Below, piece by piece: positions 55,092-63,648 of a DNA stretch of 64,000 nt (positions are counted from its first letter, which is position 1; each line of letters opens with the position of its first letter). The position numbers and the translations under genes are program-made. Under the pieces are notes generated by a model that worked only from the letters and a program-made list of their open reading frames with translations, was not told the origin of the DNA and made no database searches. Source of the DNA: Amycolatopsis thermoflava N1165 (lineage in GTDB: Bacteria > Actinomycetota > Actinomycetes > Mycobacteriales > Pseudonocardiaceae). Location of the stretch: assembly GCF_000473265.1 (NCBI RefSeq), contig NZ_KI421511.1, positions 733,731 to 797,730 on the forward strand, written 5' to 3'.

Positions 55092-55948
55092 CCGGCGGAG
55101 GTGGGATGTACTTCGAGGACTTCCGGGTCGGGCAGCGGTTCACGGCGGGACCGAGGGTGGTGACCGAGGAGGACCTGGCGCGGTTCACCGCCCTCAGCGG
55201 CGACGATCACCCCCTGCACACCAGCGTCGAGTACGCCCGGGGCACGTCGTTCGGGAAACCGGTCCTGCAGGGCTCCTTCGGTGCGGCGGTGGCGGCCGGG
55301 CTGTGGACCCGGCTGGGGCTGGTGAGCGCGTCGATCGTGGCGGCGACCGAGGAGAGCTGGACCTACCACCGGCCGATCAAGGTGGGGGACGAGCTCTCGC
55401 TCGCGGTGACGATCGTCCGCCTGACGGACAGCCGTGGGGGTGGCCAGGGACTGGTGTCCCGGTACAACGAGCTGCGCGACGGTGCCGGCACCGTGATCCA
55501 GTCGGGCACGGCCACCGCGCTCGTGCGGGCGGGTGACGGAGGGCCGCGGCCCGTGAACCGGGACGTGGGCACGGTGGCGTGGGGGAAGGTGCTTGCCGAG
55601 GCACTGACGGCGAACCCGGCGTTCGTGTCCGCGGTGGCGTCCTGGGACGGCACCATCGGACTGCGCGGTGGCGAGCACGAAGTCCACCTGCGCGTCTACC
55701 GGGGCCGGATCATCGACGTGACCCGCCGTTCGCCGCACGGCGCCACGTTCACCTTCGGTGCGCCCGACCGGATCTGGGCGGATCTGCTGACCGCGGAGGA
55801 CAGCCGGTTCGGTGCCCGGTTGATGACCGGGGAGTTCATCTCCAGCGGTGATCCGTACGAGTACCTCCGGCTGACCAAGGCCCTGGAGATCATCGTGGAC
55901 GTCGCCCGCGACCTCGCCCGGACCGAGCACACCGAGGTGGTCGCATGA
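55088..55948 (+). CDS. MaoC hydratase fused to SCP2-like domain
   Basis: GTG 55088 overlaps the transporter stop; ATG 55106 may be the true start. Residues ~8-145 are a MaoC/R-hydratase-like hot-dog domain (TEEDLARFTALSGDDHPLHT, with the Asp/His pair and GKPVLQGSFGAA). Residues ~165-285 resemble an SCP2 lipid-binding domain (HEVHLRVYRGRIIDVTRRSP, ending GDPYEYLRLTKALEIIVDVA). It should hydrate an enoyl-CoA, the SCP2 part perhaps holding a hydrophobic chain or ring. Confidence 0.75.
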   Translation: MTGGGGMYFEDFRVGQRFTAGPRVVTEEDLARFTALSGDDHPLHTSVEYARGTSFGKPVLQGSFGAAVAAGLWTRLGLVSASIVAATEESWTYHRPIKVGDELSLAVTIVRLTDSRGGGQGLVSRYNELRDGAGTVIQSGTATALVRAGDGGPRPVNRDVGTVAWGKVLAEALTANPAFVSAVASWDGTIGLRGGEHEVHLRVYRGRIIDVTRRSPHGATFTFGAPDRIWADLLTAEDSRFGARLMTGEFISSGDPYEYLRLTKALEIIVDVARDLARTEHTEVVA

Positions 55949-56775
55949 CGGTCCACACCGTGACAGCACACCACCTGGTGCTGCACGACCGCATCGGGTT
56001 CGTGCAGGAGGCCGCGCCGCGGGATCCGAACGGAACCACGTTGGTGCTGGTTCACACCGCAGGGCAAAGCGGTGTGCAGTGGCGGCACGCGCTGCGGTCG
56101 CTGAGCGAACTGGGATACCGCGTGCTCGTGCCCGATCTGCCGGGGCACGGGCATTCCGAGCCTGCGCCCGGGGGCGCGGTGCGGGACCTGCGTGAGTACG
56201 CGGACTGGCTCGTGCGGCTGCTGGAGGTCCTGGAGGTGACGCGGCCGGTGGTGGTCGGCTGCTCGATCGGCGGCAAGATCGCCCAGGACCTCGCGGCGCG
56301 GTACGGCGACCGGCTGGACGCGGCGGTGTCGATGTGCGCCGAGTCCGGACCGGGACGGGTCCAGCTGCACGCGCTGGAACGGGAACTGGAGGACAGCGCC
56401 GCCGCCGCGCGTGCCGATCGCACTCACCTGGGTACCCGCGCGGTCGTCGGCCGCCGGGTGGCCCGTGGGCGCGCCGAGCTGATCGCGCGCATGCACTGCC
56501 GGGAAGACCCGCTGGTGTCCACCAGCGACCTCATCGGGTGGGGCACGCATGACGTGCGCCCGCTGCTGCCGGGCATTCCGTGCCCGATCACGTTCGTGGC
56601 CGGCGAGGACGACCTGTGGGTCGATGCCCGATCGGTGGCCGAGTCCGCCCGGCAGGCGCCGGACGGCCGGTTCGTGCTCCTGCCGGGATACGGGCACTAC
56701 CCGATGGAGGAGATGGACGACTTCGCGAAGGTCCTGGACGGTTGGCTGGGCGAGATGAAGGAGGGACGACCGTGA
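55945..56775 (+). CDS. Alpha/beta hydrolase
   Basis: The 276-residue protein overlaps the MaoC gene by 4 bp. It has the oxyanion strand LVLVHTAGQSGVQWRHALR, nucleophile Ser in GCSIGGK (~110), acid Asp in AGEDDLWVDA and His in YGHYPMEEM. Similar enzymes include 3-oxoadipate enol-lactonases (PcaD) and C-C bond hydrolases. In this operon it could open a lactone or a ring. The choice is not decided by sequence alone. Confidence 0.85.
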   Translation: MTVHTVTAHHLVLHDRIGFVQEAAPRDPNGTTLVLVHTAGQSGVQWRHALRSLSELGYRVLVPDLPGHGHSEPAPGGAVRDLREYADWLVRLLEVLEVTRPVVVGCSIGGKIAQDLAARYGDRLDAAVSMCAESGPGRVQLHALERELEDSAAAARADRTHLGTRAVVGRRVARGRAELIARMHCREDPLVSTSDLIGWGTHDVRPLLPGIPCPITFVAGEDDLWVDARSVAESARQAPDGRFVLLPGYGHYPMEEMDDFAKVLDGWLGEMKEGRP

Positions 56776-58388
56776 CCCCGCGTCTGCTCGATGTGTTCGC
56801 CGGACTCGCCGACGCCGAACCCGACGCCGTGGTGCTGTACGACGCCGACGCCGGCCGGTCTCCGGCGCGGCCGGTCAGCCGGCGGCAGTTGCGTGACCTG
56901 GCCGCCGGAATGGCCGAGGATCTGCGCGCGCACGGGATCGGCGCGGGGGACTGCGTCGGTGTCTGGCTGCCGAACTGGTCGCACGCCGTCGCCGCGCAGT
57001 TCGCCGCACTGGCGGTGGGAGCGCACGTCATCGGGATCAACACCCGGTACAACGTGGACGAGGTCGCGCACGTCCTGCGCATGGCCCGGCCCCGGGCGGT
57101 GGTGATCGCCCACGACTTCATGAACCTCGACCTCCGCCGGGTCCTGCACGCGGCGCACGAGGCGGCCGCGGCCGAGCCGCCGGTGTGCCTGGTGACTACC
57201 GCGCCCGGGGCGGCACCGGCGTCCCCGGACGAGGTGGCGGCCTACGACGTGGGCGGTGGGGCGTCGGCGTTCCCCGAGGCGTCCGGCGGTGGTGAGCTGC
57301 GGCCGTGCCCGGTTCCGGGCCTGGCCACGGCGTTCACCACCTCGGGCTCGACCGGCCGCCCGAAACTGGCCGCCCACGGCGAATCCGGCATGGCCGAGCA
57401 CCTCGTCGCCGCCGGCGAGCGCATCGGCCTGGGGCCCGGGGACGTCATGCTGGGCGCGCTCCCGTTGTCCGGGGTCTTCGGGTTCGTCGCGGCGATGGCC
57501 GCGGTCTTCTCCGGCGCCGCGGTGGCCCTGGAGCCGGTGTTCGACGCCGAGGGCGTCCTCACCGACATGGTGCGCCACCGGGTCACCCACGTCATCGGCG
57601 CGGACGACCTCCTCGGCCGCATCGAGCGGGCCTGGCAGGACCACCCCGCGCCCCTGCCGTTGCGGTGGATCGGGATCGCGGACTTCGAGGGCCGGTCCCG
57701 GCAGCTCGCGGCCTGGGCGGAGCGGGAGTTCGGCACCACCGTCGCCGGCGTGTACGGATCGTCGGAGCTGTTCGCGCTGACCGCGTTCTGGCCCCGGCGG
57801 TATCCGGCGGAGCTGCGGTGGTCCGGGGGCGGCCAGGTGGTCACGGAGGCGATCGAGGTGCGGGTGGCCGACCCGGTCACCGGGGAAACCGTGCCGGACG
57901 GCGCCGAGGGCGAGATGCAGTTCCGCGGTCCGAACGTCGTCGACGCCTACCTCGGTGATCCCGCGGTCGCCGGCGAGGTGTTCACCGAGGACGGCTGGTT
58001 CCGCAGCGGCGACCTCGGCCGGCTGGTCGCCCCCGGAACCGTGCAGTACCTCTGCCGGATCGGTGACGTGCTGCGGTTGCGGGGATTCCTGGTCGACCCG
58101 GCCGAGATCGAAACCCGGCTGGCGGCGCACCCCGCGGTCGCGATGGCCAAAGTCGTCGGCGTGCCCGGTGGCGACGGCGGCACCATCGCTGTGGCCTTCG
58201 TGGTGCCCTACGGCCCGGACCGGCCCGGCGAAGACGAGCTCAAGCAGTGGTGCGCCCAGACCCTGGCCAAGTTCAAGGTGCCGTCCCGGGTCCGCCTGAT
58301 CGACGAAATGCCCACCACCTCCGGCACGAACGGAACCAAGATCCGCGCCGCCGCACTGCGCGAGCTGGCACTGCGAGAGGGAGTCTGA
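56772..58388 (+). CDS. Acyl-CoA synthetase (ANL superfamily)
   Basis: GTG 56772 overlaps the hydrolase stop. The 538-residue protein has the AMP-binding P-loop TTSGSTGRPK, the motif VYGSSELFAL, WFRSGDLGRL and the C-terminal catalytic lysine region (SGTNGTKIRAAAL). It activates a carboxylic acid with ATP and CoA. The substrate acid is unknown but should be the one imported by the operon's transporter. Confidence 0.9.
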   Translation: MTPRLLDVFAGLADAEPDAVVLYDADAGRSPARPVSRRQLRDLAAGMAEDLRAHGIGAGDCVGVWLPNWSHAVAAQFAALAVGAHVIGINTRYNVDEVAHVLRMARPRAVVIAHDFMNLDLRRVLHAAHEAAAAEPPVCLVTTAPGAAPASPDEVAAYDVGGGASAFPEASGGGELRPCPVPGLATAFTTSGSTGRPKLAAHGESGMAEHLVAAGERIGLGPGDVMLGALPLSGVFGFVAAMAAVFSGAAVALEPVFDAEGVLTDMVRHRVTHVIGADDLLGRIERAWQDHPAPLPLRWIGIADFEGRSRQLAAWAEREFGTTVAGVYGSSELFALTAFWPRRYPAELRWSGGGQVVTEAIEVRVADPVTGETVPDGAEGEMQFRGPNVVDAYLGDPAVAGEVFTEDGWFRSGDLGRLVAPGTVQYLCRIGDVLRLRGFLVDPAEIETRLAAHPAVAMAKVVGVPGGDGGTIAVAFVVPYGPDRPGEDELKQWCAQTLAKFKVPSRVRLIDEMPTTSGTNGTKIRAAALRELALREGV

Positions 58389-58390
58389 CC

Positions 58391-59611
58391 ATGAACCACG
58401 AGGTCGTCATCTGCCACCCCCTGCGCACCCCCGTCGGCCGCTACGGCGGCGCGTTCCGGACGCTGTCGGCGACCGAGCTCGCCGCGCAGACCCTGCGGCA
58501 GCTGATCGAGCGGACCGGCCTGCCGGTGGACCGGGTCGACGACGTGCGTCTCGGGCAGTGCTATCCCAGCGGGGAGAGCCCGGCGATCGGCCGGGTCGCC
58601 GCGCTCGACGCCGGCCTGCCGGTGACCGTGCCCGGCGCGCAGATCGACCGCCGCTGCGGATCCGGACTGCAAGCCGTCATCGACGCCACCATGAGCGTCG
58701 CCACCGGCGCCGCCGAGGTCGTCATCGCCGGGGGCGCCGAGTCGATGAGCAACGTCGAGTTCTACACCGACGAGATCCGCTGGGGCGTCAAGGGCGACGG
58801 GCCCCGGCTGCACGACAGGCTCGCGCGGGCCCGGGTGACCGCCGGCGGGAAGGACCACCCGGTGCCGGGCGGGATGCTCGAGACGGCCGAGAACCTGCGG
58901 CGCGAGTACTCGATCTCCCGGCGGGAACAGGACGAGTGGGCGTTGCGCTCCCACGAGCGTGCGGTGAAGGCCGCCGCCGACGGCTGCTTCGCCGAGGAGA
59001 TCCTGCCGGTCACCGTGCCCGGCCGTCGCGGAGCGCCCGCCACCGTCGTCGACACCGACGAGCACCCGAGGCCCGGCGTCTCGCTCGACGCGCTGAGCAC
59101 ACTGCGGCCCGTCATGGTGAACAGCGACCCGGAGGCGACCGTCACCGCGGGCAACGCCAGCGGCCAGAACGACGGCGCGGCCGCGTGCATCGTCACCACC
59201 CGGGACGCCGCGGCGGAGCTGGGCCTCACGCCGATCCTGCGCCTGGTCAGCTGGGCGGTGGCCGGGGTGCCGCCGCGCACCATGGGCCTCGGTCCGGTGC
59301 CGGCGGTCGCGAAGGCACTGGACCGCGCCGGCCTCGCACTGTCCGACATCGAACTGGTGGAGATCAACGAGGCGTTCGCCGCCCAGGTGATCGCCTGCTT
59401 CCGGGAATGGGACCTCACCGATCGCGACCTGGAGCGGGTCAACGTCAGTGGATCGGGCATCTCGCTGGGCCATCCAGTCGGAGCCACGGGCGCCCGGATC
59501 CTGGCCACGCTGGCTCACGAGATGCGCCGCCGCGGGGCGCGCTACGGCCTGGAGACGATGTGCATCGGCGGCGGCCAGGGCCTCGCGGCCGTCCTGGAGC
59601 TGGTCGAATGA
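58391..59611 (+). CDS. Thiolase (acetyl-CoA acyltransferase)
   Basis: The 406-residue protein has nucleophile Cys89 (DRRCGSGLQAVIDA), NEAFAAQ, GHPVGATGARI with the active His, and CIGGGQG with the second Cys. It cleaves a 3-oxoacyl-CoA to acetyl-CoA and a shorter acyl-CoA. It could perform the last step of a beta-oxidation-like path or split 3-oxoadipyl-CoA. The start is two bases after the ligase stop. Confidence 0.93.
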   Translation: MNHEVVICHPLRTPVGRYGGAFRTLSATELAAQTLRQLIERTGLPVDRVDDVRLGQCYPSGESPAIGRVAALDAGLPVTVPGAQIDRRCGSGLQAVIDATMSVATGAAEVVIAGGAESMSNVEFYTDEIRWGVKGDGPRLHDRLARARVTAGGKDHPVPGGMLETAENLRREYSISRREQDEWALRSHERAVKAAADGCFAEEILPVTVPGRRGAPATVVDTDEHPRPGVSLDALSTLRPVMVNSDPEATVTAGNASGQNDGAAACIVTTRDAAAELGLTPILRLVSWAVAGVPPRTMGLGPVPAVAKALDRAGLALSDIELVEINEAFAAQVIACFREWDLTDRDLERVNVSGSGISLGHPVGATGARILATLAHEMRRRGARYGLETMCIGGGQGLAAVLELVE

Positions 59612-60837
59612 CCGCTCCGCTGCGTGGGCTGCGGGTCGTGGAGGCCACGAGTTTCGTCGCCGGTCCGCTGGCCGGCATGACGCTCGCGCAGATGGGGGCG
59701 CAGGTGCTGCGGCTGGACCCGGTCACCGGGCCGGTGGACGCGGGCCGGTGGCCGTTGAGCGGGACCGGCCGGAGCCTGTTCTGGGCCGGGATGAACAAGG
59801 GCGTGAAGTCTGTCGCCGTCGACTTCCGCGTGCCGGAAGGGCAGGAACTCGCGGCCGCGTTGATCACCGCGCCCGGCCCGCACGCCGGATTGTTCGTCGA
59901 CAACACCATCGGCCGGGACTTCCTGTCCCACAACCGGTTGCGTGCTCGCCGAGCCGACCTCGTGCACGTCCACATCCAGGGCTATCCCGACGGCCGGGCC
60001 GCCATGGACTACGCGGTCAACCCGCGCTACGGCGTGCCGGCGCTGACCGGTCCGGCCGATTCGCGCCGTCCGGTCAACCACGTCCTGCCCGCCTGGGACA
60101 TCGCCACCGGGCTGCTCGCGGTGTCCGGGCTGCTGGCCGGATGGCGCCGGCGGGCGGTGCACGGTGACGGGTGCCTGGTCGAGCTGGCCCTGGCCGACGT
60201 GGCCGCGGCGCACGTGGCGCATCTGGGCTGGTTCGCCGAGGTGGCCGAGGCCGGCCAGGACCGGCCCCGGCTCGGCAACCACTTGTTCGGCGCGTTCGGA
60301 GTGGATTTCGCGTGCGCCGACGGTCGCCGGGTGGTCGCGGTGGCGATCACCCGCGCCCAGTGGCGGGACCTGATGCGGATGACCGGGACGGAAGCGGTGT
60401 TCGCTGCCCTGTCGTCGGTGCACGGCACCGATTTCGACGTCGAGGGGGAGCGGTACCGGCACCGCGGCCTGATCGAGGCGGTCCTCGCACCGTGGTTCGC
60501 CGCCCGCACCGTGGGAGAGGTGCTCGAGGCGGCGCGCGGCACCCGGGTGATGGCCGGCGAGTTCCGTTCGCCCTCGGAGGTCGTGGCGGCCTGGCGGCGG
60601 GGTGCGGAGTCGCCGGTGCTCACCGAGGTCGAGCAGGCCGGGGTGGGCCCGATGGTCACCGCCACCTCCCCGCTGCGCTGGAACTCGCGCTACCGCGAGG
60701 CCGAGCCGGCGCCGGAGTTCGGTGCGGACACGGAGTGGGCCCTGGCCGAGGTGCTCGGGATGTCCGGCCGGGAGATCGGGAGGCTCGCCGACAACGGGCT
60801 GATCATGACGAGGAGAGATGACAGCGATGGCGCGTGA
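59608..60837 (+). CDS. Class III (CaiB/BaiF) CoA-transferase
   Basis: The 409-residue protein overlaps the thiolase by 4 bp. It opens LRGLRVVEATSFVAGPLAGM and has the family body (HIQGYPDGRAAMDYAVNPRY) with a candidate catalytic Asp in AMDYAVN. Such enzymes move CoA between an acyl-CoA and an acid through an aspartyl-CoA intermediate. Its presence beside an ATP-dependent ligase suggests two activation steps or CoA recycling. Confidence 0.88.
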   Translation: MTAPLRGLRVVEATSFVAGPLAGMTLAQMGAQVLRLDPVTGPVDAGRWPLSGTGRSLFWAGMNKGVKSVAVDFRVPEGQELAAALITAPGPHAGLFVDNTIGRDFLSHNRLRARRADLVHVHIQGYPDGRAAMDYAVNPRYGVPALTGPADSRRPVNHVLPAWDIATGLLAVSGLLAGWRRRAVHGDGCLVELALADVAAAHVAHLGWFAEVAEAGQDRPRLGNHLFGAFGVDFACADGRRVVAVAITRAQWRDLMRMTGTEAVFAALSSVHGTDFDVEGERYRHRGLIEAVLAPWFAARTVGEVLEAARGTRVMAGEFRSPSEVVAAWRRGAESPVLTEVEQAGVGPMVTATSPLRWNSRYREAEPAPEFGADTEWALAEVLGMSGREIGRLADNGLIMTRRDDSDGA

Positions 60838-62023
60838 ACTGTGCCGTACCGAAGGATTGACCGACGTCCAGGACGACATCCTCAAGACCGTCCGCGCGTT
60901 CGTGGACAACCGGATCATCCCGGTCGCGACCGAACTCGAACACGCCGACGCCTACCCCGCCGATATCGTCGAAGGGATGCGGGAACTTGGCCTGTTCGGG
61001 TTGACGATTCCCGAGGAGTACGGCGGGATCGGCGAGTCGCTGCTGACCTACGCGCTGGTGGCCGAGGAGATCGCCCGCGGCTGGATGAGCGTGTCGGGCA
61101 TCATCAACACCCACTTCATCGTGGCTCACCTGCTCATGCATCACGGCACCGAGGAGCAGAAACGCCACTACCTGCCGAAGATGGCCACCGGCGAGATCCG
61201 CGGCGCGTTCTCCATGTCCGAGCCCGGCTGCGGCTCCGACGTGTCCGCCATCCGCACCCGCGCCACCCCGCACGACGGTGGGTACCTGATCAACGGCCAG
61301 AAGATGTGGCTGACGAACGGGGGATCGTCGACCCTGGTCGCGGTGCTGGTGAAGACCGGTGCCGCCGCCGGGCCTGCGCACCGGAACCTGACCACGTTCC
61401 TGGTGGACAAGCCCGCCGGCTTCGGTGAGGTGGCGCCGGGTCTGACGGTTCCGGGCAGGATCGAGAAGATGGGTTACAAGGGTGTCGACACCACCGAACT
61501 CGTCTTCGACGACTACGGGATCGCCGCCTCGCAGATCCTCGGCGGCGAGCCCGGTCGCGGGTTCTACCAGATGATGGACGGCGTCGAGGTCGGGCGGGTC
61601 AACGTCGCGGCCCGCGGGTGCGGGGTGGCCTGGCGCGCGTTCGAACTCGGCGTCGCCTACGCGCAACAGCGGGAGACCTTCGGCCGGCCGATCGCCGAGC
61701 ACCAGGCGGTGCTCTTCCGCCTGGCCGAAATGGGCACCAAGGTCGAGGCGGCGCACCAGATGATGGTGCGGGCGGCGCGGAAGAAGGACTCGGGCGAGCG
61801 CAACGACCTGGAGGCCGGGATGGCGAAGTACCTGGCCTCGGAGTACTGCGCGCAGGTGGTGGAGGACGCCTTCCGCATCCACGGCGGTTACGGGTACTCC
61901 AAGGAGTACGAGATCGAACGGCTCTACCGCGAGGCGCCGATGCTGCTGATCGGCGAAGGCACCGCCGACATCCAGCGAATGATCATCGGGCGCCGGCTGC
62001 TGGAGGACTACAAGCTGCGGTGA
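60827..62023 (+). CDS. Acyl-CoA dehydrogenase
   Basis: ATG 60827 has AGGAGAG at a workable distance; ATG 60818 lies too close to it. The ~398-residue protein is a full-length FAD enzyme: AFSMSEPGCGSDVSAIRTRA, YLINGQKMWLTNG, and the catalytic Glu in LLIGEGTADIQRM. It introduces the double bond that the MaoC hydratase would hydrate. It is the last gene of the operon, and an IS remnant follows 4 bases later. Confidence 0.93.
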   Translation: MARELCRTEGLTDVQDDILKTVRAFVDNRIIPVATELEHADAYPADIVEGMRELGLFGLTIPEEYGGIGESLLTYALVAEEIARGWMSVSGIINTHFIVAHLLMHHGTEEQKRHYLPKMATGEIRGAFSMSEPGCGSDVSAIRTRATPHDGGYLINGQKMWLTNGGSSTLVAVLVKTGAAAGPAHRNLTTFLVDKPAGFGEVAPGLTVPGRIEKMGYKGVDTTELVFDDYGIAASQILGGEPGRGFYQMMDGVEVGRVNVAARGCGVAWRAFELGVAYAQQRETFGRPIAEHQAVLFRLAEMGTKVEAAHQMMVRAARKKDSGERNDLEAGMAKYLASEYCAQVVEDAFRIHGGYGYSKEYEIERLYREAPMLLIGEGTADIQRMIIGRRLLEDYKLR

Positions 62024-62026
62024 TCA

Positions 62027-62470
62027 AAGTCGGTTTCTCGGTTGCTGATGGCAATATCCAGGGCGTTCGCGACGAGTTTGTGTTCTGGGGTGCTGTCAAT
62101 GGACCAGTCCACAGTTCTGAGGCTTACACCAAGAAAACCGCTCTGCGGCTGACCATGATGCCCAGGCACGGCCGCAGCCCCGTCCGTACCCGGGGTGCAC
62201 CCGCCAATCGTAGAACCCATAGTGACTTCCAGCAGCTGGCAGGCCAGTTTTCACCGACAGTCCCCGCTCCGCGAGGCTTGGGACCTCCAGCCCGGTCTCC
62301 AGTTGGCGGATCCGCCGCTTCACCGCTGCCAGCTCCGCGTGCTCGGTGCTGACTCAGGTGTGCAAACACGACTCCCTGATCCTGAGCTCCCGCGTGGCCT
62401 CTCGCACTGGCTTGCCCACTCGAACCGGTGCGACAGCGCGAGCGGGAACTCGGGAGGATACGCCTTCGGC
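62027..62470 (-). mobile_element. IS3-family transposase remnant (orfA and orfB pieces)
   Basis: Pieces occur in order on the minus strand: KAYPPEF (start of the orfA HTH, ~62466), VREATRELRIRESCLHT then a TGA where Trp is expected, KRRIRQLETGLEV (leucine-zipper end of orfA, 62323), LSVKTGLPA and HYGFYDWRVHPG (start of orfB). Finally, WSIDSTPEHKLVANALDIAI (catalytic-core segment of orfB, ~62106-62035) appears. Several frameshifts, one stop and large gaps show it is dead. It abuts the acyl-CoA dehydrogenase stop. Confidence 0.75.
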
Positions 62471-62609
62471 AGCCTTCCAGATGACAAGCCGCGGGCTCTG
62501 GGCGTCGGCGGCATTCGGTTAGGCGGCGGCCCGGTCCCCAACCGCGGTACGCGGCCGGGGGCCGGGTGCGGCTGCAGTCGCGCAAGCCGCTCGGGAAGTG
62601 CCTCGGGCG

Positions 62610-63442
62610 TCATCGCTGCACGGCGAAGGCCAGCAGTTCGTTGACTTCGTCGCAGGGGGCGATGATGTCCTCAACAATCGCCGTCGCCTCGGCAGTGCCG
62701 TGCGCGACGTGGACGGCGGGTCGGCCGATGAGGTCGGCGGGCCAGCGGTTCGCCTGCACGACGAGATCGGTCAGGATCGCCGTCCGACCGTGCGCGACGG
62801 CTTGCCGGGCGTGGATCCGCGCACCTCTGTGCACTCCCGCCGCCACAACTCTGGTTGCGCGCCCGTACCCGGACATCACGGCGTTGCGCATCGGGAAGCT
62901 GTGCTTGCGAGGTGGGGCATCCGACCAGAACTGCGACAGCACAAGCCCGGTTTGGGCGATGCGGGACTGCAGGTCCCGGTCCTCCGGCGGACAGGACCTG
63001 AGGATGCCGGTGCCGCTGACCGCGACTGTGTCCGGGAGCATCGAGCGCCTGGGGGTGCGCTGCGGTGTCGATGCCCCTCGCCAGGCCGGAGATCACCGTG
63101 ATGCCGCAATCGATCAGTCGTTGAGCAAATCGCACGTGCGATGCCCAGGCCGCGGCCTGAGGCCTGACGCGAGCCGATCACCGATCTGCCGATCTCGCCG
63201 GGTACGAGGCTGCCAAGGTGGAAGAGCACCGCTGGGATCTCGCGGATCTCCCGTGGCTGGGCGGAATATTCCGTGTCGAGGAAGGTCAGGAACCCAACTT
63301 CGACTCTCGCCACGCGGCGAGGTCCTGCCTGGCTGGTCAGCCGGTTCCGGCAGTGCGAACGGGTGGCCGGGTTGTGCTCGTGCCACACCGCTGGAGCGCT
63401 CCCGCGGACGCTGACCTCCTCGGTGATGTCGCGCCAGATCAT
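62610..63442 (-). pseudogene. DprA-like (SLOG) gene broken by frameshifts
   Basis: Three frames in sequence give a DprA-type protein. Frame 1 (63442 to ~63140) reads FLTFLDTEYSAQPREIREIP and SVIGSRQASGRGLG. Frame 2 (~63135 to 63060) reads RFAQRLIDCGITVISGLARG, IDTAAH. Frame 3 (63041 to 62610) reads TVAVSGTGILRSCPPEDRDL, SFPMRNAVMSGYGRA and the end. Two frameshifts are needed. The stop overlaps an ATG (62613, MTPEALPERLARLQPHP) of a further gene that is cut off after a few dozen codons by the IS3 remnant. Confidence 0.75.
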
Positions 63443-63648
63443 CTAGGCCGAGCGGCACAGCAGCGCGACCAGCGCAGCACGCTCTGCCTCGCCCCATTCT
63501 CCCGGCACGGCAGACAGCGTAAAGCCCCGATCGGCACGCCGTGCTGCCCGTGCCGCGAGCAGAGCATCGCCGCTGCATCAGGTCGGCGGCCGTTGGCTGC
63601 TGTCTCCCCCTCGGCCGCTGCATCCGTGAGAGGAGCACTGAAACCATC
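63443..63648. other. Short gap, nothing recognised
   Basis: This stretch lies upstream of the broken DprA-like gene and of the plus-strand frame at 63649. It should contain their promoters; no motif stands out. Confidence 0.3.
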
